NCBI GenBank assembly: GCA_031278255.1
Contig: JAITKU010000022.1
Coordinates: 1-7,409, forward strand
Source of the DNA: Eubacteriales Family XIII. Incertae Sedis bacterium
GTDB taxonomy: Bacteria; Bacillota; Clostridia; Peptostreptococcales; Anaerovoracaceae
Direction of reading: 5' to 3'
DNA: 7,409 nt
The notes under the pieces are model-generated. The model ran no database searches. It had not been told where the DNA came from and worked only from the letters and a program-made list of their open reading frames with translations. Shown piece by piece: positions 1 through 5,687 of the stretch. A program made the position numbers and the translations under genes. Position 1 is the stretch's first letter. The number at the start of each line of letters is the position of its first letter.

Positions 1-1
1 G

Positions 2-457
2 ATCTATACCGGCGGCGGAGGCGGCGGCAACAATAACAACACCAACGACAACAACAACGACGGCGGAGACGATGACGATACCGGCGGCGGAGACGATGAA
101 AACAACGGCGGCGGCGACAACAACGGCGACGACGATACCGGCAATACCGACGACGGAGAAAGCGACACGGTTCCGCCCGCGCCCTCGAATCCGGGCGGAA
201 GCCTGATCCCGGGCGACAACGGCATATATGTCGAATTCGGCAACGACGGCGTACCGCTCGGGGAATGGCGTTGGGACGAGGATGCGGGACAATGGATTTA
301 CGACGAGTATCCGCCGCTCTCCGAGAACCTGCCGCAGACGGGCGACGCGTTGCCCGCCGGATTTGCGCATCTTTGGATCTTACCGTTGCTGTCGCTCCTG
401 TGGTTCGGATTTGCCCGGCCGCGACTGCGGCGGCGTTCGGTCGGCCGCGCGAGATGA
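2..457 (+). CDS. LPXTG cell-wall-anchored surface protein, C-terminal part (5' end outside window)
   Basis: The frame is open from the first bases to the TGA at 455-457, giving 151 visible residues with no start in the window. Residues 4-55 are a low-complexity linker of Gly, Asn, Asp and Thr that is strongly acidic. A Pro-rich stretch (57-70) and a Trp/acid-rich segment (about 83-103, with PLGEWRWDED) follow. Then comes a complete sorting signal: LPQTG at residues 110-114 (bases 329-343), a hydrophobic segment at about 121-138 and an Arg-rich tail (RPRLRRR). Family knowledge: sortase cleaves between Thr and Gly and joins the protein to peptidoglycan, and the linker spans the wall. The functional ectodomain lies upstream and cannot be named. 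In B. subtilis rimM-trmD precede rplS, so this gene is an unexpected left neighbour. I see no convincing terminator between it and the rplS promoter. Confidence 0.9.
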   Translation: MYTGGGGGGNNNNTNDNNNDGGDDDDTGGGDDENNGGGDNNGDDDTGNTDDGESDTVPPAPSNPGGSLIPGDNGIYVEFGNDGVPLGEWRWDEDAGQWIYDEYPPLSENLPQTGDALPAGFAHLWILPLLSLLWFGFARPRLRRRSVGRAR

Positions 458-562
458 GGGGGCCGGCGCCGCGATCCGCGCATATTTGAACCGTAACGGG
501 GAAATCCGTAAGCAAAACGGCGGAAAACAGCGGAATTTCGGCGCAAATCGCAAAAAAGCCCC

Positions 563-591
563 TTGAAATGTCGCGGAATGTGTGATAGACT
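563..591 (+). promoter_or_regulatory. Predicted promoter of rplS
   Basis: TTGAAA (563-568) and TAGACT (586-591) are separated by 17 bases, and TG sits one base before the -10, making an extended -10 element. The -35 matches the sigma-A consensus at five of six bases, the -10 at four of six. Transcription would begin near base 598, leaving about 140 nt of leader before the rplS start. This gives rplS its own promoter, independent of the surface-protein gene upstream. Confidence 0.65.
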
Positions 592-597
592 GACATC

Positions 598-738
598 TGC
601 GTTATTATGGGCGGTCCTCCGGCGGGGACGAACGCGCGGATCCGTATCCGCGCGGATAAACGAAAAAGCAAGCCCGCCGCGAACGCCCGAGAGCAGATAG
701 CGCCGGCATGGACAATTGCACAGGAGGTATGACAAACA
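598..738 (+). promoter_or_regulatory. rplS 5' leader with two tandem hairpins
   Basis: The stretch between the predicted start of transcription and rplS contains no good reading frame but does contain local structure. Hairpin 1 pairs GTCCTC (614-619) with GGGGAC (624-629) around a CGGC loop, with one G-U pair. Hairpin 2 pairs CGCGCGGAT (633-641) with ATCCGCGCG (646-654), nine perfect pairs around a CCGT loop. Neither is followed by a T run, so they do not look like terminators. The ribosome binding site AGGAGGT (722-728) lies 10 bases before the start. Leaders that bind L19 or control rplS are known in Bacillota, but I cannot confirm that this one belongs to a described family. Confidence 0.4.
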
Positions 739-1086
739 ATGGATGTTATAAGCGCAGTATCCCAAGAATATTTAAGAACCGATCTTCCCGATTTCAACGT
801 CGGTGACACCGTCAAGGTTCACATCAAGATCGTGGAGGGCAGCCGGGAAAGGATTCAGATTTTTGAGGGTTTTGTCCTGAAGATGCAAAACGGCGGCATC
901 AGCCAAACGTTCACGGTCAGGAGGATCGCCTCCGGCGTCGGCGTCGAAAAGACATTCCCGCTGCATTCGCCGCGCATCGACAAGATTGAGCTTGTGCGGC
1001 GGAGCGACGTTCGCAGGGCCAAGCTGAACTACATGCGGCAGCGGACCGGCAAGGCGGCGCGGCTCAAGGCAAAAGAGGTCCGCTGA
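739..1086 (+). CDS. rplS: 50S ribosomal protein L19
   Basis: The 115-residue product matches bacterial L19 in length and sequence throughout. It has the N-terminal FNVGDTVKVHIKIVEGSRERIQ stretch in split form (FNVGDTVKV, then EGSRERIQIFEGFV), then SGVGVEKTFPLHSP, and ends in a basic tail from KIELVRR through YMRQRTGKAARLK. L19 sits at the interface of the 30S and 50S subunits and contributes to an inter-subunit bridge. The ATG at 739 follows AGGAGGT with a 10-base gap. The start is supported by the family's usual N-terminus, in which a short helix precedes the FNVGD motif. Downstream genes rbgA and rnhB keep the order known from B. subtilis, but a spacer, a repeat and a terminator intervene. 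Confidence 0.98.
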   Translation: MDVISAVSQEYLRTDLPDFNVGDTVKVHIKIVEGSRERIQIFEGFVLKMQNGGISQTFTVRRIASGVGVEKTFPLHSPRIDKIELVRRSDVRRAKLNYMRQRTGKAARLKAKEVR

Positions 1087-1120
1087 TAAATCGGGCGTTT
1101 TCGATATCGCCGGCAAAACG

Positions 1121-1246
1121 ATGTTTTTGGACATGAACGCCGCCGCCCAATCCCACGCCGAAAGGCCGGGACCGGCGCTTCATCCGGCCCGCGTGGGCTT
1201 GCAATCCCCCGCCGGCGAAGTGAGCCTCGGGCGAACGGAGGAATGA
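1121..1246 (+). CDS. Possible 41-codon reading frame ending in repeat A (doubtful)
   Basis: An ATG at 1121 opens a 41-residue frame that ends at the TGA at 1244-1246; a second in-frame ATG is at 1133. The frame stays open upstream into rplS. There is no Shine-Dalgarno sequence before either ATG, and the composition (Ala, Pro, Arg, Gly) is what random GC-rich DNA gives. The only reason to list it is its C-terminus, GEVSLGRTEE followed by TGA, which is identical to the C-terminus of RNase HII in this window because both lie in copies of the same repeat. It may be spurious or a decayed gene end. I do not recognise any family. Confidence 0.12.
   Translation: MFLDMNAAAQSHAERPGPALHPARVGLQSPAGEVSLGRTEE
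1152..1197 (+). other. Candidate two-stem RNA structure in the rplS 3' region
   Basis: CCCACGC (1152-1158) pairs with GCGTGGG (1191-1197), and inside it GGCCGG (1164-1169) pairs with CCGGCC (1184-1189). The two stems are separated by an asymmetric internal loop (CGAAA on one side, a single C on the other), and the apical loop has 14 bases. The element would be transcribed as part of the rplS 3' untranslated region, before the terminator at 1287-1315. GC-rich DNA makes such pairings fairly easily, so this is weak without comparative data. Confidence 0.25.
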
Positions 1247-1281
1247 GGCGAAGCCGAATGTCGGACGGAGCCAAATTTGAA
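1213..1281 (+). repeat. Dispersed repeat, copy A (69 bp)
   Basis: This segment matches 2924-2992 at 66 of 69 bases; differences are at the 13th base (C against T) and at bases 60-61. A 44-base part of it also matches, inverted and with six mismatches, at 7366-7409. Its ends are sharp against copy B: identity is lost just before CGGCGAAG and just after AATTTGAA. It contains a small GGC-GAA-GCC hairpin but no long terminal inverted repeats or transposase, so it is not a recognisable insertion sequence. It sits between rplS and a strong terminator. Confidence 0.85.
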
Positions 1282-1286
1282 AACTC

Positions 1287-1315
1287 GGGAACCCCTCGCG
1301 GGTTCCCTGTTTTTT
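1287..1315 (+). terminator. Rho-independent terminator after rplS
   Basis: GGGAACCC (1287-1294) and GGGTTCCC (1300-1307) form a perfect 8-bp stem around the loop CTCGC, followed by TGTTTTTT (1308-1315). This is a textbook intrinsic terminator. It should end most rplS transcripts before rbgA. I see no good promoter in the 34 bases between it and the rbgA ATG, so rbgA and rnhB probably depend on read-through, at a lower level than L19. Confidence 0.85.
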
Positions 1316-1349
1316 GCGTGCAAACACAATACGGACGAAAGCGGACGGC

Positions 1350-2255
1350 ATGAACGAGATCAACTGGTATCCGGGACACATGAAAAAGACGCGCGAGTTG
1401 ATCCACGAGAACCTGAAACTGGTGGATGTCATTCTCGAACTCGTGGACGCGCGCATTCCCGCGTCCGGCAGAAATCCGATTCTGGACGCGCCGGCGCGCG
1501 GCAAGAAACGCTTCGTGCTGCTGAACAAGAGCGATCTCGCCGACGAGACGGAGAACGCGAGATGGCCGGAGTATTTTCGCGCTTTTGGGGATGAGGCGCT
1601 GCTTTTGAACAGCGTGAGCGGGGCGGGCGTCGGCGCCCTGCTCCGGGCGCTCTCTGCATTCGGGGACGAAAGAAAGACGCGCGCCGCGCAAAACAGACCG
1701 CTCCGCCTCATGGCGGTCGGCGTGCCGAACGTCGGCAAATCATCGCTGATCAATCGTTTGGCCGGCAGAAAAAGCGCCAAAACGGGCGATCGCCCCGGCG
1801 TCACGCGGGGCAAACAATGGCTGAGCCTCGCGAACGGTATGCAGCTGTTGGATACGCCCGGCATACTTTGGCCCAAGTTTGAGAATCGGACGGTCGGACT
1901 CAGATTGGCCTTTTGCGGATCCGTTCGGGATGAAATATTGGACGCGGAGGACTTGGCCGCGGAACTTTTGCGCGTCCTGCTCGCCGTGCCGGCGCACGCC
2001 GATCTCGTGGCGGCGCGCTATCGCTTGGACCTGCGAGACTTCGGCGCGGAGCGCGAGCCGAACCGCTCCGGCGAGGGGCCTGAACCGCAAAGCCCCGATG
2101 CGGCCGTCGCCGCGCTGGAAGCCATAGCGATAAATCGCGGTTTCCTGTTGTCCGGGGGGCGTGCGGACCGCGAGCGGGCCGCGAAAACCCTGCTCGACGA
2201 GTTTCGCGCGGGACGGATGGGCCGCATTACGCTCGAACGGGCGCCGGCTCGATAA
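1350..2255 (+). CDS. rbgA: Ribosome biogenesis GTPase RbgA (YlqF)
   Basis: A 301-residue circularly permuted GTPase that acts in late assembly of the 50S subunit. The G motifs appear in permuted order: G4 NKSD (59-62), G5 around SVSG (88-91), G1 GVPNVGKSS (124-132), G2 PGVTRG (149-154) and G3 DTPG (168-171) inside LLDTPGILWPKF. The N-terminal WYPGHMKK carries His10, equivalent to the histidine implicated in GTP hydrolysis in B. subtilis RbgA. The C-terminal third is the helical RNA-binding region; it is slightly long (B. subtilis RbgA is about 282 residues) because of a charged insert near 232-250. I chose the ATG at 1350 because the family begins just before WYPGHM. An earlier in-frame TTG at 1314 lies in the terminator's T tract. 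The ribosome binding site is weak. The gene is followed after 15 bases by rnhB. Confidence 0.97.
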   Translation: MNEINWYPGHMKKTRELIHENLKLVDVILELVDARIPASGRNPILDAPARGKKRFVLLNKSDLADETENARWPEYFRAFGDEALLLNSVSGAGVGALLRALSAFGDERKTRAAQNRPLRLMAVGVPNVGKSSLINRLAGRKSAKTGDRPGVTRGKQWLSLANGMQLLDTPGILWPKFENRTVGLRLAFCGSVRDEILDAEDLAAELLRVLLAVPAHADLVAARYRLDLRDFGAEREPNRSGEGPEPQSPDAAVAALEAIAINRGFLLSGGRADRERAAKTLLDEFRAGRMGRITLERAPAR

Positions 2256-2270
2256 GGCGGAGGCATTGCC

Positions 2271-2957
2271 GTGAACAAGCGGGAGCGAGAAGCGTATCTC
2301 ACGCGGCGGGCAATTGAAATGCGCGCCTTTGAACGGGCGCTTTATGCGAGAGGCGTCCGGTTCATTGCCGGCGTCGATGAGGTGGGCAGGGGTCCTCTGG
2401 CCGGCCCCGTGGCGGCGGCCGCCGTGGTGCTTCCGCCTGATTTTTCGGTTCTCGGCGTGGACGATTCAAAGAAGCTGTCCGAGAAGCGCCGGGAAGAACT
2501 CGACGAGCTTATACGCGCGGAAGCGCTCGCCTGCGGATTGGCTTTCATCGACAATCGCACAATAGACGAGATCAATATTTTGGAGGCCACGAAGCTGGCC
2601 ATGCGCGGGGCCGTCGAGGAGGCCGCGCGCGTATTGGCCGCCGCGTCCGCGACGATCGAACACGTCTTGGTGGACGCGTTGCACATCCCGGGTCTCGATT
2701 TGCCGCAGACGGCCCTGATCAAGGGCGACGCGCGAAGCGTTTCCGTCGCGGCCGCCTCGATCGTGGCAAAGGTCGCGCGCGACCGGCAAATGCGCGCGTA
2801 CCATAGGATTTATCCCGCCTATGCTTTCGACAAAAACAAGGGCTACGGCACGAAAGCGCATATCGCGGGCATCGCGGCGGAAGGCCTTTGCCCCCTGCAC
2901 CGCCGAAGCTTTTGCCGGGCTTTCGGCGAAGTGAGTCTCGGGCGAACGGAGGAATGA
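2271..2957 (+). CDS. rnhB: Ribonuclease HII, with a repeat-encoded C-terminal tail
   Basis: A 228-residue RNase HII that cuts the RNA strand of RNA-DNA hybrids and begins removal of single ribonucleotides from DNA. The GVDEVGRGPLAGPV motif (34-47) supplies Asp36 and Glu37; Asp135 in VLVDAL and Asp153 in KGDARS complete the four acidic metal ligands. AAASIVAKVARD (160-171) and KGYGTKAH (190-197) are also typical. Translation starts at GTG 2271, with GGAGG at 2259-2263 seven bases upstream. The conserved fold ends near HRRSF (210-214). The final ten residues, GEVSLGRTEE, and the stop codon are encoded by repeat copy B, so the native 3' end was probably replaced when the repeat arrived. All catalytic residues precede it, so activity is likely kept. 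It forms an operon with rbgA. Confidence 0.97.
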   Translation: MNKREREAYLTRRAIEMRAFERALYARGVRFIAGVDEVGRGPLAGPVAAAAVVLPPDFSVLGVDDSKKLSEKRREELDELIRAEALACGLAFIDNRTIDEINILEATKLAMRGAVEEAARVLAAASATIEHVLVDALHIPGLDLPQTALIKGDARSVSVAAASIVAKVARDRQMRAYHRIYPAYAFDKNKGYGTKAHIAGIAAEGLCPLHRRSFCRAFGEVSLGRTEE

Positions 2958-2992
2958 GGCGAAGCCGAATGTCGGACGGAGCTGAATTTGAA
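2924..2992 (+). repeat. Dispersed repeat, copy B, overlapping the rnhB 3' end
   Basis: This is the direct partner of 1213-1281 (66 of 69 bases). Its first 34 bases supply the rnhB C-terminal codons and stop, and the remaining bases lie between that stop and a MATE-like fragment. Within the coding part the only difference from copy A is in the third position of a Ser codon, so both copies read GEVSLGRTEE-stop. Copies A and B enclose rbgA-rnhB as direct repeats about 1.7 kb apart. Confidence 0.85.
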
Positions 2993-3146
2993 CGACGGCG
3001 TCAGTCCCATGCTGATTCTGTTTCTGCCGCGGCTCTTTGGGCCTGAAATCGTATGGTACGCCGCGGGCTTTGCGGAATTGTCCGGGTTTTTCGTTGCGGC
3101 GGCGTTGTTAAGCCATTCCGAAAAGAACGGGATCGTTTTTCGATAG
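2988..3146 (+). pseudogene. C-terminal fragment of a probable MATE-family efflux transporter
   Basis: Directly after repeat B, in the same frame as rnhB but past its stop, an open stretch runs to TAG at 3144-3146. It encodes a hydrophobic, transporter-like tail: MLILFLPRLFG, then VWYAAGFAELSGFFVAAALL, ending in SHSEKNGIVFR. The pattern of a hydrophobic helix, PRxFG, VWxA and an AE pair before the last helix, with a short basic tail, resembles the end of MATE multidrug/sodium antiporters, which are normally about 450 residues. Only about 46 residues are left, with no ribosome binding site or plausible start, so this is a gene remnant truncated at the repeat boundary. The family call rests on remembered sequence pattern and could be wrong; the truncated state is clearer. 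Confidence 0.5.
2989..3008 (+). repeat. 20-bp exact direct repeat, left copy
   Basis: TGAACGACGGCGTCAGTCCC occurs here and again, in the same orientation, at 7291-7310. Its first four bases overlap the end of repeat B. Here it marks the junction between the repeat and the MATE-like fragment. A 20-base exact match is not expected by chance in a window of this size. Confidence 0.8.
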
Positions 3147-3282
3147 CGCCGAAGCGGAAGCCGTCGGCATACCGCACGCGGGCGGCGTCACACGCGGCGG
3201 CGAACCGCCCTTATTCCCGGGGCATCCCCCTGCGCCTCTCCCTCCCCAAAACGCCGCTCGATTTCCCCACGGGGCGCGCAAT

Positions 3283-3296
3283 CGCGGATATCCGCG
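3283..3296. promoter_or_regulatory. Palindrome upstream of the GNAT-operon promoter
   Basis: CGCGGATATCCGCG is a perfect 14-bp palindrome ending three bases before the -35 element at 3300. Its position fits an operator, though a regulator cannot be named. The rest of 3147-3299 shows no gene. A loose stem (GGGCGG at 3180-3185 with CCGCCC at 3205-3210, then TTATT) might terminate transcription entering from the left, but it is weak. Confidence 0.3.
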
Positions 3297-3299
3297 CGC

Positions 3300-3328
3300 T
3301 TGCAATCGTTTTCCGCTTTGTGTATAAT
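3300..3328 (+). promoter_or_regulatory. Promoter of the GNAT / VanZ-RDD / two-component operon
   Basis: TTGCAA (3300-3305) and a perfect TATAAT (3323-3328) are separated by 17 bases, an excellent sigma-A-type promoter. Transcription would begin around 3335, giving a short leader of about 30 nt before the acetyltransferase start at 3367. The local drop in GC content around the -10 stands out from the flanks. Confidence 0.8.
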
Positions 3329-3366
3329 AATGATAGCACATTCGTATTGCGTAAGAGGAGGATACT

Positions 3367-3798
3367 ATGGAGATTCAAAACGCGACTGCGGAAGATTTTG
3401 ACGCGGCCTTTGATTACATTGAAAAGCTGTGGACCTACAACACATATGACAGGGAAAAGATCCGGGGCGTCTACAAGGATGTGCTGGAAAATCAGAACGA
3501 TTTTGCCTTTTTCCTCCGTGACGGCGGCAAGACTCTCGGCTTTTGCCACGGGACCTTTTTCAACACCTTCTGGCTGTCCGGACAGACCTGCTACGTGTCG
3601 AGCATTATCACCGATGAGGGGGTGCGCGGCCAAGGCTGCGGCGTCCGGCTGATGGACCACGCCAAACAGCTGGCAGAGGCGCGCGGTTGCCGCGCCATCG
3701 TTCTCGACTCAGGGCTGCCGCGCGCCCCGGCGCACCGCTTTTATGAAATTTACGGCTTTGAGAAATGCGCGCATTGTTTTGAGTTGAAATTATACTGA
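3367..3798 (+). CDS. GNAT-family N-acetyltransferase
   Basis: A 143-residue protein with the GNAT fold signature. Motif A, VRGQGCGVRLM (86-96), is the acetyl-CoA pyrophosphate-binding loop of the R/Q-x-x-G-x-G/A type, preceded by the beta strand CYVSSIITDE. Motif B is HRFYEIYGFEK (123-133), the usual C-terminal FYxxxGF signature. GNAT enzymes move an acetyl group from acetyl-CoA to an amine; the substrate cannot be read from the sequence. AGAGGAGG (3354-3361) lies five bases before the ATG. It is the first gene after a strong promoter and is followed after 18 bases by the VanZ-RDD gene, so it is probably co-transcribed with envelope and signalling genes. An antibiotic-modifying role would fit that company but is only a guess. 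Confidence 0.92.
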   Translation: MEIQNATAEDFDAAFDYIEKLWTYNTYDREKIRGVYKDVLENQNDFAFFLRDGGKTLGFCHGTFFNTFWLSGQTCYVSSIITDEGVRGQGCGVRLMDHAKQLAEARGCRAIVLDSGLPRAPAHRFYEIYGFEKCAHCFELKLY

Positions 3799-3816
3799 AC
3801 ATAGGATGTATATAGC

Positions 3817-4995
3817 ATGGACGCGTATTTCCTGCCCATCGGCACGGCGGCCTGGCAATTCCCGATTATAGCCGCCCTGCTCACATTGCCGTATGCCGTA
3901 TATTCTTATCGCAAGTACGGCGCGGTCTCCGCGTATCGGAGTCTGCTGCTCTTTTCGATGTTGTTTTATCTGCAATGCGCTTTCTATCTCGTCATACTGC
4001 CGCTGCCCGATCCGAGCGAAGTGGCGAAGATGACGGGGCCTTACGCGGAGTTGACGCCTTTCAGAAACGTGTACGACTTCATTGTGAAATCCTCCTTTGA
4101 TCCGGCGCGCCCCTCCACTTGGCTGCGCGCGTTGCGGGAATCGTACTTTTTGGAGCCGCTGTTCAACCTGACGCTCACGATTCCGTTCGGCGTTTACTTG
4201 GCCTATTATTTCAGGAAAAGCCTGAAAAAGGTGATCCTGTTCTCTTTTCTATTGTCGGCGTTTTTTGAATTGACACAGTTGACGGGGCTGTTTTTCCTGT
4301 ATCCGCGTCCATATCGTCTATTCGATATAAACGATTTACTGCTCAACACCTTGGGCGGCGTATGCGGTTGCCTCATCTACACGCGTTTTTTGCAAAAACT
4401 TCCGAGCAAGAGGCGGATAGACGAGCGGAGTTTGGAGAAGAGCGCGCGGGTCGGCTTTGTCAGGCGCCTTGTCGCCTTGCTCATCGACAGCCTTGTCATT
4501 TTGGCGATCGATTTGCTGCTCGGCCTTTTCGCGGGGGGCGGCGTGCCCTATTCGGGCAGCCTTGTGTTTTTCGTGTACTACCCGGCTTTTGCCCTCGCCC
4601 TGCGCGGCAGGACCCCGGGCAAGCTGCTCGTCAAGATACGTATCGAGCGAATCGACGGGGGCGTCTCGCCGCACCTTTCGATTTGCCTGCGATACGTCCT
4701 GCGCAACGCTTTCCTGTTGGCGCTCCAATTCCTGTCGCATCTGATTCCGGAGATCGAGACGCGGCAGCAAGCCGTTTTTGTCGTCGTTTTTCTCTTGGCG
4801 GTCGCATTCTCCTTTGTCGATCTGTGTCTCAGCTTCCGGCGAGGCAGGCGGCTGTGGTATGAAATGCTCAGCAAAACGAGGAACGCGAGTTCTTTTGCGG
4901 ACGATCGCGTCCCGAAAAGGCGCGAAAGCGCGGCGGACGGACGGAATACGGACCCGGCGGAGGCAAAGGACGCGCACGAAACCGACGGGGTATGA
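3817..4995 (+). CDS. VanZ-RDD fusion integral membrane protein
   Basis: A 392-residue polytopic membrane protein with two known domains. The N-terminal half (about 15-190) is VanZ-like, with helices near 13-30, 42-63, 116-132, 137-162 and 174-190. It carries the signature FELTQLTGL (150-158), then the acidic pair in FDINDLLLNTLGG (169-181). The C-terminal half (about 212-357) is an RDD domain: FVRRLVALLIDSLV (215-227) with Arg and Asp in the first helix, the GRTPGKLLVKIRI loop (264-276), and an ending like the family's, WYEMLSKTRNA. A charged, probably disordered tail follows from about 358. VanZ proteins are linked to glycopeptide (teicoplanin) resistance; RDD proteins have poorly defined transport or envelope roles. 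The ATG at 3817 has only a weak site (AGGATG near 3803). The response regulator follows 26 bases after the stop. Confidence 0.88.
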   Translation: MDAYFLPIGTAAWQFPIIAALLTLPYAVYSYRKYGAVSAYRSLLLFSMLFYLQCAFYLVILPLPDPSEVAKMTGPYAELTPFRNVYDFIVKSSFDPARPSTWLRALRESYFLEPLFNLTLTIPFGVYLAYYFRKSLKKVILFSFLLSAFFELTQLTGLFFLYPRPYRLFDINDLLLNTLGGVCGCLIYTRFLQKLPSKRRIDERSLEKSARVGFVRRLVALLIDSLVILAIDLLLGLFAGGGVPYSGSLVFFVYYPAFALALRGRTPGKLLVKIRIERIDGGVSPHLSICLRYVLRNAFLLALQFLSHLIPEIETRQQAVFVVVFLLAVAFSFVDLCLSFRRGRRLWYEMLSKTRNASSFADDRVPKRRESAADGRNTDPAEAKDAHETDGV

Positions 4996-5021
4996 GGCTT
5001 TAACGAAACGGAGGTACGGCT

Positions 5022-5687
5022 GTGCAAAGCGTGTTGCTTGTCGAGGACGATAAGATACTGCGGCGCGAACTCGGAACCCTGCTGGAAAAGCACGGTTACA
5101 GCGTGATCACCACGGACGATTTTGCGCATATCGTCGAGTTTGCGCTGTCGCGGAACCCGCACCTGATCCTGCTCGATCTGAATCTGCCGTTTCACGACGG
5201 GCATTATCTGTGCAGGGAACTCCGCAGACAATCGAAGATTCCGATCATCATCGTTACGAGCAGCGACAGCGAGATGGACGAACTGATGAGCCTGAATCTG
5301 GGCGCGGATCAATTCGTGACCAAGCCGTACAACACGCGCATACTGCTCGCCAAGATATCCGCGCTGATGAGCCGCGCTTACGACATGGGCGCTTCGGGTC
5401 CGCTTCGCTTCGGCGAACTCGCCCTCGACCCGGGGCGCGGCACGCTCTTCTACCGCGGAAACAGCGCGGAACTCACGCGAAACGAGTTGCGGATATTGCG
5501 GCTTTTGATGGAAAATCAGGGCAGAATCGCTTCCCGCGACGATATCATGAACGCGCTTTGGCAATCGGACGCTTTCGTGGACGACAACACGCTGACGGTG
5601 AACATCAATCGCCTGCGGCGGAAACTCGACGCGCTTGGCGCGAAGGACTTGCTGAAAACCAGAAGGGGGCAGGGGTACTCTCTATGA
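5022..5687 (+). CDS. OmpR-family response regulator, BceR-like
   Basis: A 221-residue regulator. The receiver domain (1-117) has the acidic pocket Glu8-Asp9-Asp10, the phosphorylation site Asp52 in LILLDLNLP, Thr79 and Lys101 in FVTKPY. A winged-helix domain (about 128-221) has the OmpR/PhoB pattern: LTRNELRILRLLMENQGRI in split form (LTRNELRIL, LLMENQGRI), then DDIMNALW, VDDNTLTVNINRLRRKL and GQGYSL at the end. The start is GTG 5022, with GGAGG at 5010-5014 seven bases upstream, and an N-terminus (SVLLVEDD) as expected. The stop overlaps the kinase start by four bases (ATGA), implying translational coupling. The pairing with a short two-helix kinase points to the BceR subgroup, which senses cell-wall-active peptides; a matching DNA box lies after the kinase gene. 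Confidence 0.95.
   Translation: MQSVLLVEDDKILRRELGTLLEKHGYSVITTDDFAHIVEFALSRNPHLILLDLNLPFHDGHYLCRELRRQSKIPIIIVTSSDSEMDELMSLNLGADQFVTKPYNTRILLAKISALMSRAYDMGASGPLRFGELALDPGRGTLFYRGNSAELTRNELRILRLLMENQGRIASRDDIMNALWQSDAFVDDNTLTVNINRLRRKLDALGAKDLLKTRRGQGYSL

Noticed and set aside
4..243. Minus-strand open frame rich in Ser, Pro and Leu over the left end
   Set aside because: It is the antisense shadow of the Gly/Asp/Asn-rich linker of the LPXTG protein, whose plus-strand frame ends in a full sorting signal.
708..806. Short frame from the ATG at 708 overlapping the rplS start
   Set aside because: It has no ribosome binding site and a basic, unremarkable translation. The AGGAGGT at 722-728 serves the ATG at 739.
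1314..1349. Earlier TTG start for RbgA adding 12 residues
   Set aside because: The codon is within the T tract of the terminator, and the RbgA family begins just before WYPGHM, which the ATG at 1350 provides.
1064..1876. Long minus-strand frame (about 270 codons) across the rplS spacer and rbgA
   Set aside because: It lies antisense to rbgA, has no family features and is an effect of high GC content at codon third positions.
1213..2992. The direct repeats as target-site duplications of a composite transposon carrying rbgA-rnhB
   Set aside because: They are far too long for target duplications, there is no transposase, and rplS-rbgA-rnhB is a normal order in Bacillota, so these genes were probably not carried in.
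5210..5683. Upstream extension of the kinase frame from an ATG at 5210
   Set aside because: This part is an out-of-frame reading of the response regulator. The kinase starts at 5684, where the ATGA overlap and the first transmembrane helix begin.
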